A stretch of 64,000 nucleotides of DNA from contig AP017605.1 in the NCBI GenBank assembly GCA_002356515.1, forward strand, positions 1,364,001-1,428,000. The letters are read 5' to 3'. Made by a program: the position numbers and the translations under genes. This document shows, piece by piece, positions 1 to 8,213 of this stretch (its first letter is position 1; each line of letters starts with the position of its first letter). The notes beneath the pieces were generated by a model. It was not told where the DNA came from and ran no database searches. It worked only from the letters and a program-made list of their open reading frames with translations. Source of the stretch: Mesorhizobium loti (GTDB lineage: Bacteria; Pseudomonadota; Alphaproteobacteria; Rhizobiales; Rhizobiaceae).

Positions 1-599
1 TGATCGAGCTCCTTGCGGGTGCCGGCCTCCAGATTGACCGGCGGCAGGTCCTTCCAATGGGCCGGATTGTCGTTGGCCTTGTCGCCTGCCGCTACCTGGC
101 AATAGAAATTGCCGTTCGGCTGCGGCCAAAGCCCATGCAAGGTGAAGTTGGTGGCATCGAACTCGCCAGGGTTCTGCGCCTTGCATTCGGTCTTGTTCGA
201 CTTGGTCTCGCAAAATGCCGGCTGCCAGCTCAGCGCGAAGACATATTCAGGTTTTCCTGATGGGGCGGGCTTGCCTTGTCCGCCGGGTGCCGCCGGCACC
301 GTCGCGGCACTGCTGCCCGACAGATGGCCGCAAGTGACCTTCACCCAGCGGCGCTCCGGATCGGCGCCCGGCACCAGGATCAGATAATGCGTCGGCGCAT
401 CCTTGTTGCCGGCAAGCAGCTGGTAGCTCTGTCCGGCATCGGTCGACACATTGCCGGGGTTCTTGCCGTTCTTGATGGCCTGCGTTGCCGGACAGGCGGC
501 GTCGGCGACGAAGGTGCCGCTCATCTTGACCTCGGCATGCGCCACGCCGGCCAGCGACGCCGCCAGCATGGCCAATCCGAAAACGACACCAATGCGCAT
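1..599 (-). CDS. Ribonuclease T2 family protein, 5' part (runs off the left edge)
   Basis: About 199 residues are visible, read from an ATG at 599 to the window edge, so the C-terminus is missing. A hydrophobic signal peptide (about residues 1-22, ending AHA) predicts export. After an extension of about 95 residues comes the RNase T2 fold: FALSWQPAFC near 121-130 and the first catalytic signature FTLHGLWP at 152-159, with His155 the expected catalytic residue. The second catalytic signature lies beyond the edge. RNase T2 enzymes cleave single-stranded RNA through 2',3'-cyclic phosphates, so this is probably a periplasmic or secreted nuclease. The family is clear from CAS-1. Completeness cannot be judged. 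Confidence 0.85.
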   Translation of the reverse strand, partial: MRIGVVFGLAMLAASLAGVAHAEVKMSGTFVADAACPATQAIKNGKNPGNVSTDAGQSYQLLAGNKDAPTHYLILVPGADPERRWVKVTCGHLSGSSAATVPAAPGGQGKPAPSGKPEYVFALSWQPAFCETKSNKTECKAQNPGEFDATNFTLHGLWPQPNGNFYCQVAAGDKANDNPAHWKDLPPVNLEAGTRKELD

Positions 600-781
600 G
601 AGAAATCCCCGGCTGAGAAAGTGGGCGACAGAGTGAAGCTGTCTCCATGTCAGAATTGCGATATTTTGCTGGCCCGTGGCAAGAAAGATCGTCGCGCAAA
701 AACAGTTGCTGTGGATTGACGCAAAACCGGCGTCAGCGCAAACAAAACCAACAACGATAAAATGAGGAAGAGAGGGCGGCC

Positions 782-1711
782 GTGCCTTTCAATCAGCAAC
801 GCATGGTCCGCTCACCGACCGGCGCCGATCTCAATCTCCTGGTCAAGCAGGCTGACAGCAAGCCACGCGCCGTCGTCCAGATCAATCATGGGCTGGCCGA
901 GCACGCCGCGCGCTATGCCCGCTTTGCCGATTTTCTCTCTACGCGCGGCTTCCACGTCTATGTCCATGACCATCGCGGTCATGGCGCGACCAAGGCGCCA
1001 GACGCACCGCTCGGGAGATTCGCCGATAGGGATGGCTCGGCCAAGGTGATCGCCGATGTCGATGCCATCCAAGACCTCATCGCCGGCGAATGCCCTGATC
1101 TGCCGGTCATCCTTTTCGGCCATTCGATGGGCGCGTCGGTGGCGCTGAACTACCTCCTGAGCCACTCGCCCCGCGTCCGTGCCGCCGCGATCTGGAACGG
1201 CAATTTTTCGCAAGGCCTGCTTGGCCAGGTGGCGCTCGGCGTCCTCGCCTGGGAACGGATGCGGCTGGGCTCCGATGTCCCCTCCCGCCTGCTGCCGAGA
1301 CTCACCTTCCAGGCTTGGGGCAAGGCGGTGCCCAACCACCGCACGCTGTTCGACTGGCTGTCGCGCGACGAGGCAGAGGTTGCGAAATACATCGCCGATC
1401 CGCTGTGCGGCTGGGATGCCTCCGTGTCGATGTGGCGCGACGTGGTCTCCATGGCGCTGAACGGCGGCAAGGATGCCGCCTTCGCCGACGTCCGGCGCGA
1501 CCTTCCCGTCGCCATCGTCGGCGGTGAAAAGGACCCCGCTTCGGACTATGGCAAAGGCATCACCCACCTTGCCAACCGCATGCGCAGGATGGGCTTTTCG
1601 AATCTCGTTTCAAAGATTTACGCCGACACTCGCCACGAAAGCCTGAACGAGGTGAACCGCGACATCATCATGGACGATTTCGCCGCCTGGGCCGACAGCG
1701 TGCTGAAATAG
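782..1711 (+). CDS. Alpha/beta hydrolase (lysophospholipase / monoacylglycerol lipase-like)
   Basis: 309 residues with a GTG start, preceded by a purine-rich stretch (aggaagagagg). It is an alpha/beta hydrolase of the serine aminopeptidase S33/PldB group: NHGLAEHAARY near 35-45 supplies the oxyanion-hole region, HDHRGHG at 62-68 is the conserved loop, and GHSMG at 113-117 is the nucleophile elbow with Ser115. A C-terminal DTRHE motif probably provides the catalytic His. No signal peptide is seen, so it is cytoplasmic. Proteins of this class cleave lysophospholipids or monoacylglycerols, but the substrate is not readable here. It stands alone between the RNase T2 gene and the CoA-transferase gene. 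Confidence 0.85.
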   Translation: MPFNQQRMVRSPTGADLNLLVKQADSKPRAVVQINHGLAEHAARYARFADFLSTRGFHVYVHDHRGHGATKAPDAPLGRFADRDGSAKVIADVDAIQDLIAGECPDLPVILFGHSMGASVALNYLLSHSPRVRAAAIWNGNFSQGLLGQVALGVLAWERMRLGSDVPSRLLPRLTFQAWGKAVPNHRTLFDWLSRDEAEVAKYIADPLCGWDASVSMWRDVVSMALNGGKDAAFADVRRDLPVAIVGGEKDPASDYGKGITHLANRMRRMGFSNLVSKIYADTRHESLNEVNRDIIMDDFAAWADSVLK

Positions 1712-1816
1712 CGACCCGCATCCGTTTCGAACCGGCCCGTTGGCCCATCGCAAGGGCCGTGACAGCCGCAGCCCGGCTTGATAGAGGCTCTGCTTTCGCA
1801 GCAATCACGGTGATTT

Positions 1817-2992
1817 ATGGCCGAACCACCCCTGAAAGGCGTCCGCGTCGTCGAACTCGCCCGCATCCTTGCCGGGCCCTGGGCCGGGCAATTGCTTGCC
1901 GATCTCGGCGCCGATGTCATCAAGGTCGAAAGCCCAGATGGCGGCGACGACACCCGCAAATGGGGACCGCCCTTCGTCATGAGCCATGACGGCGAGAACC
2001 TGTCGGCCGCCTATTACCATTCCTGCAATCGCGGCAAGCGTTCCATCGCCATCGATTTCTCGACGCCGGAGGGGGCGGAAACCATCCGCCGGCTGGTCGC
2101 CACGTCGGACGTGCTGATCGAGAACTTCAAGCTCGGCGGATTGAAAAAATACGGGCTCGACTATGACAGCCTGCGCAAGATCAACCCGCGCCTCGTCTAT
2201 TGCTCGATCACCGGCTTCGGCCAGGACGGACCTTACGCGCCGCGCGCCGGTTACGACTTCATCATCCAGGCCATGGCCGGCATGATGTCGATCACCGGCG
2301 AAGTCGGGCGTGAGCCGCAAAAGGCCGGCGTCGCCATCTCCGACATCTTCACCGGCCTCTATTCGGTCATCGCCATCCAGGCCGCGTTGCGGCATGCCGA
2401 CCGGACCGGCGAAGGCCAGCATATCGACATGGCGCTGTTCGACACCCAGATCTCGGCGCTCGGCAACCAGAACCTCAACTATCTCGTCTCCGGCAAGTCG
2501 CCGGTGCAGATGGGCAATGCGCATATGAACATCGCCCCTTACGAAGTGGTGCCGGTCCGCGACGGCCACATCATCCTGGCGGTCGGCAATGACGGTCAGT
2601 TCGCCAAATTCTGCGCCGCCGTCGGATTGGATGAGCTGTCGACCAATCCCGACTTCGCCACCAATCCGGCCCGGGTCGCCAACCGGGTGAAGCTGCGCGA
2701 ACGCATCGTCGAGGCGCTGAGCACGGTCGATCGCGACCCGCTGCTGGCAAAGCTTGAAGCAGCAAGCGTGCCGGCGAGCCCGATCAACACGATCGGCCAG
2801 ATGTTCGCCGACCCGCAGACCATCGCGCGCGGCATGCGGCTCGACCTCGACGACGGCCATGGCAACCGTCTGCCCTCGGTACGCGCGCCGATGGTGATGT
2901 CTGAAACACCGCTGGTCTATGAACGCCCCTCGCCGCGCCTTGGCGAACACACGCAAGAAATCCTTGCCGAACTGGAGAGGTTTGGGAAATGA
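1817..2992 (+). CDS. CaiB/BaiF family III CoA-transferase
   Basis: 391 residues, the usual length for family III CoA-transferases, which move CoA between carboxylic acids. The N-terminal Rossmann-like half carries RVVELARILAGPWAGQLLADLGADVIKVE (in two adjoining blocks, about 10-38), typical of CaiB/formyl-CoA transferase. Asp176 in VAISDIFTG aligns, by my reading, with the catalytic Asp169 of formyl-CoA transferase. The stop codon overlaps the next gene's ATG (ATGA), so the ThDP enzyme downstream is translationally coupled. That pairing resembles the formyl-CoA transferase / oxalyl-CoA decarboxylase couple, but the acid substrate is not known. Confidence 0.9.
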   Translation: MAEPPLKGVRVVELARILAGPWAGQLLADLGADVIKVESPDGGDDTRKWGPPFVMSHDGENLSAAYYHSCNRGKRSIAIDFSTPEGAETIRRLVATSDVLIENFKLGGLKKYGLDYDSLRKINPRLVYCSITGFGQDGPYAPRAGYDFIIQAMAGMMSITGEVGREPQKAGVAISDIFTGLYSVIAIQAALRHADRTGEGQHIDMALFDTQISALGNQNLNYLVSGKSPVQMGNAHMNIAPYEVVPVRDGHIILAVGNDGQFAKFCAAVGLDELSTNPDFATNPARVANRVKLRERIVEALSTVDRDPLLAKLEAASVPASPINTIGQMFADPQTIARGMRLDLDDGHGNRLPSVRAPMVMSETPLVYERPSPRLGEHTQEILAELERFGK

Positions 2993-4638
2993 AGACCGGT
3001 GGACAACTGATCGTCGAAGCGCTGGAAGCCAACGGCACCGACCGCATCTTCTGCGTGCCGGGCGAATCCTATCTGGCGGTGCTCGACGCGCTGCACGACT
3101 CGGCGATCCGCACCATCGTCTGCCGCCAGGAAGGCGGCGCCGCGATGATGGCCGACTGCCAGGGGCGGCTGACCGGCAAGCCCGGCATCTGCTTCGTCAC
3201 CCGCGGCCCCGGCGCCACCAACGCCTCCGCCGGTATCCACATTGCCATGCAGGATTCGGTGCCGCTCATCCTGTTCATCGGCCAGGTCGCCAGCCACGCC
3301 AAGGAACGCGAGGCGTTCCAGGAGGTGGACTATAAGAGGTTCTTCGGCGACATCGCCAAATGGGTGGTCGAGATCGACGACGCCGCGCGCATCCCCGAAT
3401 TCGTCACCCGCGCCTTCGCGGTGGCGACGTCGGGCCGGCCTGGGCCGGTCGTCATCTCGCTGCCTGAAGACATGCTGACCAGCGAAGTCGAGGCGCCGGC
3501 AGCGCTTCCCCACACGCCGGTCGAGACCTATCCCGGCGGGGCCGAACTCGACGCGCTCGAAAGGCTGCTTGCCGGCGCCAAGCGGCCGTTCGTCATCCTC
3601 GGCGGCACGCGCTGGAATGAGGAGGCCGTCGCGCGCATGCGCGCAATATCGGAGGCATGGTCGCTCCCCGTCGGCTGCTCCTTCCGCCGCCAGATGCTGT
3701 TTGATCATCTTCACGCGAACTACGCCGGCGATGTCGGCATCGGCATCAATCCGAAGCTGGCGGCCCAGATCAAGGCGGCCGACGTCGTGCTGTTGATCGG
3801 CGGCCGCATGGGCGAGATGCCCTCCTCGGACTACACGCTGCTGAAAAGCCCCTATCCCGATCAGGCGCTGGTGCATGTCCATGCCGACGCCGGCGAACTC
3901 GGCCGCGTCTACCGGCCGACGCTGGCGATCAACGCCTCGCCCGCCGCCTTCGTCGAGGCTTTCGCCAAGCGCAAGCCGGCCGGCACGCCATCCTGGGCAG
4001 CCGAGACGGCGAAAGCGCATAGCGCCTACCTCGAATGGTCGACACCGCCGCAGACGGGTCCGGGCGCCGTGCAGATGGGCCCGATCATGACATATCTGGA
4101 ACAGGTATTGCCGGACGATACCATCTTCGCCAACGGCGCCGGCAACTACGCCACCTGGGTGCACCGCTTCCATCGCTTCCGCCGCTTTGCCACGCAAGCG
4201 GCACCAACCTCCGGCTCTATGGGTTATGGCACCCCTGCCGCGGTCGCCGCCAAGGCACTTTATCCGGATCGCACCGTGATCGCCTTCGCCGGCGACGGCT
4301 GCTTCCTGATGAACGGCCAGGAGTTCGCCACCGCCGTGCAATACGACCTGCCGATCATCGTGATCGTCGTCAACAACGGCATTTACGGTACCATCCGCAT
4401 GCACCAGGAGCGCGAATATCCCGGCCGTGTCGTCGCCACCGATCTTAGCAATCCCGACTTCGCGTCGCTGGCGCGCGCCTATGGCGGCCATGGGGAGACG
4501 GTCGAGAAGACGGCGGATTTCGCGCCGGCCTTCGAGCGTGCCCGGGCCAGCGGGAAGCCGGCCATCGTCGAAATCAGGCTCGATCCCGAAGCGATCACGC
4601 CGACCCGGACGATGACGCAAATCCGCGACAGGGCATGA
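2989..4638 (+). CDS. Thiamine diphosphate-dependent enzyme (acetolactate synthase / oxalyl-CoA decarboxylase superfamily)
   Basis: 549 residues with the three domains of the POX-like ThDP family. In the N-terminal Pyr domain Glu48 in CRQEGGA is the cofactor-activating glutamate, followed by a middle nucleotide-fold domain. The C-terminal PP domain holds the Mg-ThDP motif, starting AGDGCFLMNGQE and ending VVNNGIYGTI. It overlaps the CoA-transferase gene by 4 nt and ends at a strong terminator. These enzymes decarboxylate or ligate 2-keto acids or acyl-CoAs. It is shorter than typical oxalyl-CoA decarboxylases and I cannot see an ADP or CoA site, so annotation as oxc or ilvB would be a guess. 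A joint CoA-ester pathway is inferred from the coupling. Confidence 0.85.
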   Translation: MKTGGQLIVEALEANGTDRIFCVPGESYLAVLDALHDSAIRTIVCRQEGGAAMMADCQGRLTGKPGICFVTRGPGATNASAGIHIAMQDSVPLILFIGQVASHAKEREAFQEVDYKRFFGDIAKWVVEIDDAARIPEFVTRAFAVATSGRPGPVVISLPEDMLTSEVEAPAALPHTPVETYPGGAELDALERLLAGAKRPFVILGGTRWNEEAVARMRAISEAWSLPVGCSFRRQMLFDHLHANYAGDVGIGINPKLAAQIKAADVVLLIGGRMGEMPSSDYTLLKSPYPDQALVHVHADAGELGRVYRPTLAINASPAAFVEAFAKRKPAGTPSWAAETAKAHSAYLEWSTPPQTGPGAVQMGPIMTYLEQVLPDDTIFANGAGNYATWVHRFHRFRRFATQAAPTSGSMGYGTPAAVAAKALYPDRTVIAFAGDGCFLMNGQEFATAVQYDLPIIVIVVNNGIYGTIRMHQEREYPGRVVATDLSNPDFASLARAYGGHGETVEKTADFAPAFERARASGKPAIVEIRLDPEAITPTRTMTQIRDRA

Positions 4639-4644
4639 TCCAAA

Positions 4645-4674
4645 CAAAAAAGGGGCGGTCGCCCGCCCCTTTTT
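4645..4674. terminator. Bidirectional intrinsic terminator between convergent genes
   Basis: A GC hairpin (aaggggcgg / ccgcccctt) is flanked by an A-run on the left and a T-run on the right, so it can end transcription from both the ThDP enzyme gene and the facing CHRD gene. Confidence 0.85.
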
Positions 4675-4688
4675 CTAAGCGGTTTCCG

Positions 4689-5132
4689 CTATTTCGCTGC
4701 CTCGATTTGGCCGCGGATCTCGCCGTCCTTGTTGGCGGCGGTGTGGACGTTGACATAGTAGTTGCCGGCCGCCAGGTCGGCTGCCTGGGCGTCCGTCAGC
4801 GTTGCCGACCCCTTGATCGGGCTCTTAAGCTTGCCCTTGAAGGGGATGACGGGAGCGGCGCTCGCCCCCATCGCAGCCGGGCCGTGAATGTGCGCTGCCG
4901 TCGCCGGTCCGCTGAGGCCGGAATATTTGACGTCCCAACTGAGCTTCTTCTTGGTGGTGTCGAAGGTGAGCGTGGCGGTGCCTTTGCCCTTGGTGGTGAC
5001 GGGCGGACTCTGCTGGCTGCCATCGAGCGTCGCCTTGTATTTCACCACCTCGGCCATGGCCGGCGATGCGAGCAGGAAAGCGGTCGAAACGGCCAGCGCC
5101 GAAAATACCGGCAGGAAAGAATGTGTGCGCAT
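4689..5132 (-). CDS. Secreted CHRD-domain protein
   Basis: 147 residues. I chose the ATG at 5132 because a perfect GGAGG lies 7 nt upstream and it opens a clear signal peptide (MRTHSFLPVFSALAVS..., cleavage after AMA near residue 27). The rest is one CHRD (chordin) domain: YKATLDGSQQSPPV, then AAHIHGPA near the centre, and NYYVNVHT...GEIRGQIE at the end. Bacterial CHRD proteins are small exported beta-rich proteins, and the conserved His residues suggest metal binding, though the role is unknown. The open frame continues further upstream, but that part is not credible because it lacks a ribosome site and would bury the signal peptide. Confidence 0.85.
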   Translation of the reverse strand: MRTHSFLPVFSALAVSTAFLLASPAMAEVVKYKATLDGSQQSPPVTTKGKGTATLTFDTTKKKLSWDVKYSGLSGPATAAHIHGPAAMGASAAPVIPFKGKLKSPIKGSATLTDAQAADLAAGNYYVNVHTAANKDGEIRGQIEAAK

Positions 5133-5242
5133 GAATAACCTCCGATTGGCTGTCGCATGGGTCACGGTCCCCCGACGCGCGCATGCTCCAACGCAACGGT
5201 TGGGCGGCGCAATGTTTCCCTGCACACGTTTTTGTGACCGGG

Positions 5243-5272
5243 AAAACAAAAAGGGGCGATCGCTCGCCCCTT
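5243..5272 (-). terminator. Intrinsic terminator of the cystathionine gamma-synthase-family gene
   Basis: Read on the minus strand, a hairpin AAGGGGCGAGC / GATCGCCCCTT runs into TTTTTGTTTTCC about 20 nt after the stop codon. It closely resembles the terminator at 4645-4674 in stem sequence. Confidence 0.85.
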
Positions 5273-5293
5273 CCAGCTTCGAGAAGAGAGCCG

Positions 5294-6577
5294 TCAGACC
5301 GCCGCCAGCGCCTGCGTCAGGTCGGCGATCAGATCGTCGGGATGCTCGACACCGATTGACAGCCTGACCGTGGTTTCGAGCACGCCGATGCGCTGGCGCA
5401 CGTCGAAGGGAATGCCGGAATGGGTCATGGCTGCCGGATGGCTGGCGAGTGACTCCGTGCCGCCGAGGCTCACTGCCAGCTTGAAGATCTGCAGGGCGTT
5501 GAGAAAGGCGAAAGCCGCCCTCTCTCCGCCTTTGATGTCGAAGGAAAAGGTCGAGCCGGCGCCACTGCATTGCCTGAGATAGGCGCGCCCCGCCGGCGTA
5601 TCCTCGCCGAGGAAGGGCAGATAATGCACCTTCTCGACCTTGGCGTGATCGCGCAGGAATTCGGCGACCAGGCGCGCATTGTCGTTGGCCCGCTCCATGC
5701 GGATCGACAGCGTCTCCAGTGAACGGCCGAGCATCCAGCAGGAATGCGGGTCGAGCTGCGTGCCGATCGCGCCGCGCAGCGCCTTGATCGGCTTGGTGAC
5801 CGCCTTGCTGCCCATGGCGGCACCGGCGATCAGGTCGGAATGGCCGCCGACATATTTGGTCAGCGAATAGACGGAGACATCGGCGCCGTGTTCGATCGGC
5901 CGTTGGAACACCGGACCGAGCAGCGTGTTGTCGCAGACGATGATCGGCGTCGAACCCTGGCGCGCGCCGATCTCGTCGGCGATCGTCCGCATCAGCGCGA
6001 TATCGACCAGGCTGTTGGTCGGGTTTGACGGCGTCTCGATCAGGATGACCGAAACACGCCCCTTCGCTACCGCGGCGTTGGCCGCCGCCCGCACCGCCTT
6101 CTCGTCGACACCATCGGCAAAGCCGACGGCGCCGATGCCGAAGCCCGACAGCGTGCGGGTCAGCAGCGTCTCGGTGCCGCCATAGAGCGGTTGCGAGTGC
6201 AGGATGACATCGCCCGGGCGGGCATAGGCGAGGAGTGTGGTGGCGATCGCCGACATCCCCGATGAAAACAGGATGCAGGCGTCCGTTCCCTCATAGATCG
6301 CCAGCCGGTCCTCGACGATCTCGCTGTTGGGATGGTTGAAGCGCGAATAGACGAGACCCGACGCCGTGCCGCTCGGCGGCTCCTTGCGACCCGACGTGTA
6401 GTCGAAGAAGTCGCGCCCCTCTTCTGCCGATTTGAACACGAAGGTCGAGGTGAGAAAGACTGGCGGCTTGACCGCGCCTTCCGAAAGCTGCGGATCGAAT
6501 CCATAGCTCAGCATCAGCGTCTCCGGATGGAGCTTGTGGTTGCCGATATGGGTTTTCGACGGGCGTGGCGCGGTCAT
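5294..6577 (-). CDS. Cystathionine gamma-synthase family PLP enzyme (Cys/Met metabolism)
   Basis: 427 residues from the ATG at 6577, which has AGGAAAAGG just upstream; a 12-codon longer frame exists but lacks a better site. It is a Cys/Met metabolism PLP enzyme: [16 protein letters not shown] near 78-93, [13 protein letters not shown] near 104-116, and the PLP lysine Lys241 in [14 protein letters not shown]. Members include cystathionine gamma-synthase, O-acylhomoserine sulfhydrylase and methionine gamma-lyase, and sequence reading cannot separate them. It is divergent from an Lrp/AsnC regulator with a short shared promoter region. Catabolism of a sulfur amino acid under Lrp control is the likeliest reading, by inference. 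Confidence 0.88.
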   Translation of the reverse strand: MTAPRPSKTHIGNHKLHPETLMLSYGFDPQLSEGAVKPPVFLTSTFVFKSAEEGRDFFDYTSGRKEPPSGTASGLVYSRFNHPNSEIVEDRLAIYEGTDACILFSSGMSAIATTLLAYARPGDVILHSQPLYGGTETLLTRTLSGFGIGAVGFADGVDEKAVRAAANAAVAKGRVSVILIETPSNPTNSLVDIALMRTIADEIGARQGSTPIIVCDNTLLGPVFQRPIEHGADVSVYSLTKYVGGHSDLIAGAAMGSKAVTKPIKALRGAIGTQLDPHSCWMLGRSLETLSIRMERANDNARLVAEFLRDHAKVEKVHYLPFLGEDTPAGRAYLRQCSGAGSTFSFDIKGGERAAFAFLNALQIFKLAVSLGGTESLASHPAAMTHSGIPFDVRQRIGVLETTVRLSIGVEHPDDLIADLTQALAAV

Positions 6578-6670
6578 GGCCTTTTCCTGCGTTCGAGGGA
6601 TATCGCGCCGCAATTTATGCGATCCCGATCAGCCAGTCCTTGCTATTCTTGGGCTCGCATGGCTGCATGC

Positions 6671-6686
6671 CGGCAACAAATTGCCG
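6671..6686. promoter_or_regulatory. Palindrome in the lrp / PLP-enzyme divergent promoter
   Basis: Inverted repeat CGGCAA-CAAA-TTGCCG, 13 nt upstream of the regulator's ATG in the region shared by two divergent genes. Position and symmetry suit an Lrp-type operator; this is inference. Confidence 0.45.
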
Positions 6687-6699
6687 CGAGAGAGCAAAA

Positions 6700-7158
6700 A
6701 TGCAGCAGAAGATAGCTGACGATTTCGACCTCAGGATTCTCAGGGAATTGCGGGCCGACGCCCGCATCACCAACAACGAACTCGCCGAGCGCATCGGCCT
6801 GTCGCCGTCACCATGCCTCAGGCGCGTGCGGCGGCTGGAGGAGACCGGCGTCATCAAAGGCTACACCACGCTGGTCGATCCCGCCGCCTTCGGCTGGAGC
6901 ATGGTCGCCATCGCCACCATCCGGCTCAGCCGCCAGAACGAGGACGAGATTGTGATGTTCGAGGACGCGATCCGCGGCTGGGAAGAGGTGCTGGAGTGCC
7001 ATCTCGTCACCGGCTCGCGCGACTATGTGCTGAAGGTGGTGACGGGCAGCCTGGAACAATACGAGCGCTTCATCAAGGAGAAGATCGCGCGGCTGAAATG
7101 CGTCGCCTCGATCGAAACCAGCTTCGTCATGAACACCATAAAGGAACGGCGCCTCTGA
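6700..7158 (+). CDS. Lrp/AsnC family transcriptional regulator
   Basis: 152 residues starting MQQKIADDFDLRIL; the frame extends upstream but only this start gives the family's usual length and N-terminus. The DNA-binding helix-turn-helix lies at about 5-55 (ITNNELAERIGLSPSPCLRRVRRL is split over the two helices), and the ligand-binding RAM domain at about 68-145 with HLVTGSRDYVLKV. Such proteins form octamers and respond to amino acids. It is divergent from the PLP enzyme gene, its probable target. The stop codon lies inside a 14-bp stem that seems to be its terminator. Confidence 0.9.
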   Translation: MQQKIADDFDLRILRELRADARITNNELAERIGLSPSPCLRRVRRLEETGVIKGYTTLVDPAAFGWSMVAIATIRLSRQNEDEIVMFEDAIRGWEEVLECHLVTGSRDYVLKVVTGSLEQYERFIKEKIARLKCVASIETSFVMNTIKERRL

Positions 7159-7174
7159 GCCAGAGGCGCCGTTC
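7144..7174. terminator. 14-bp hairpin overlapping the lrp stop codon
   Basis: Perfect inverted repeat: GAACGGCGCCTCTG, loop AGC, CAGAGGCGCCGTTC. It starts inside the last codons of the regulator and contains its stop. The T-tract after it is short, so termination is likely but may depend on the strong stem. Confidence 0.7.
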
Positions 7175-7200
7175 TTAACATCGAGATATTCCAGCCAGGC

Positions 7201-8172
7201 TTACTTGATCGCCTTGTCGGTGATCGCGGTCGTGTAGGCCCCTTTCGGCTCCTTGGTGATGATCTTCTGGTCGAGCAGCGCCTTGGCGGTACGCTCATAG
7301 GTCGCCGGATCGAGCTTGCCGTCGGCATTGTCGATCAGCTTGGCGACTTCGCTCATCATGCGCTTCTGGTGGTTCTCGTCCTGGCCGCCGCCGTCCATGA
7401 CGATGCCGGCAGCCTCGTCATTGTTGTCGACGGCGTATTTCCAGCCCTTCATCGAGGCGCGCACGAAACGCACCATCTTGTCGGCGAAGGCCGGGTCCTT
7501 GAGCTTGTCCTCAGAGGCATAGAGCCCGTCCTCGAGCAGGTCGTTACCCATCGCCGAATAGTTGAAGACGGTCAGCTGTTCCGGCTTGTAGCCGGCGTCG
7601 ATCAGCTGCCAGTATTCGTTGTAGGTCATGACCGAGATGCAATCCGCTTGCTTCTGGATCAGCGGCTGCACGTCGAAGCTCTGCTTGAGAACCGTGACGC
7701 CGTCCGGGCCGCCATCGGTCTTGAGGCCAAGCTTGTTCATCCAGGCATAGAACGGATATTCGTTGCCGAAGAACCAGACGCCCAGCGTATGACCCTTGAA
7801 GTCGGCTTCGGTCTTGATCGGGCCGTCCTTGGGGCAGACCAGCTCCATGCCGGCCTTCTTGAACGGCTGGGCGATGTTGACCAGCGGCACACCCTTTTCG
7901 CGCGCGGCGAGCGCACCGCCCATCCAGTCGACGATGACGTCGGCGCCGCCGCCGGCGATGACCTGCTCGGGCGCGATGTCCGGGCCGCCCGGCTTGATAT
8001 CGACGTCGAGGCCTTCGGCCTCATAGAAACCCTTGGCCTTGGCGACATAGTAGCCGGCAAACTGCGCCTGCGTGACCCATTTCAGCTGCAACGTCACCTT
8101 GTCGGCGGCCATTGCCTGGAACGCGGCCAGCGACATTGCGCCGGCCAGAACAGGAATAATCAGTCTTTTCAT
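7201..8172 (-). CDS. ABC transporter substrate-binding protein, NMT1/THI5-like
   Basis: 323 residues with a signal peptide (1-23, MKRLIIPVLAGAMSLAAFQA) starting at the ATG at 8172. The mature protein begins DKVTLQLKWVTQAQFAGYYVA, the start of NMT1/THI5-like periplasmic binding proteins, which carry thiamine precursors (HMP), pyrimidines or related small molecules. KPGGPDIAPEQVIAGGGADV is the typical second block. It is the last of four minus-strand genes: ATPase, permease, permease, binding protein. Because a pyrimidine catabolic locus begins 1.3 kb upstream of the ATPase gene, a pyrimidine or pyrimidine-like ligand is a fair inference. No TPP riboswitch was found, which argues mildly against a thiamine role. 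Confidence 0.88.
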   Translation of the reverse strand: MKRLIIPVLAGAMSLAAFQAMAADKVTLQLKWVTQAQFAGYYVAKAKGFYEAEGLDVDIKPGGPDIAPEQVIAGGGADVIVDWMGGALAAREKGVPLVNIAQPFKKAGMELVCPKDGPIKTEADFKGHTLGVWFFGNEYPFYAWMNKLGLKTDGGPDGVTVLKQSFDVQPLIQKQADCISVMTYNEYWQLIDAGYKPEQLTVFNYSAMGNDLLEDGLYASEDKLKDPAFADKMVRFVRASMKGWKYAVDNNDEAAGIVMDGGGQDENHQKRMMSEVAKLIDNADGKLDPATYERTAKALLDQKIITKEPKGAYTTAITDKAIK

Positions 8173-8213
8173 CTTTTTACCCTCTGAAGTTAGCACCCTT
8201 AAACCCACCGCCC

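Noticed and set aside
4689..5570. A 293-codon frame for the CHRD protein
   Set aside because: The upstream half overlaps another gene's terminator and 3' end, and the inner ATG at 5132 has GGAGG and a signal peptide.
6578..6699. SAM-II riboswitch before the cystathionine gamma-synthase-family gene
   Set aside because: The short leader lacks the conserved pseudoknot sequences; regulation by the adjacent Lrp protein is more likely.
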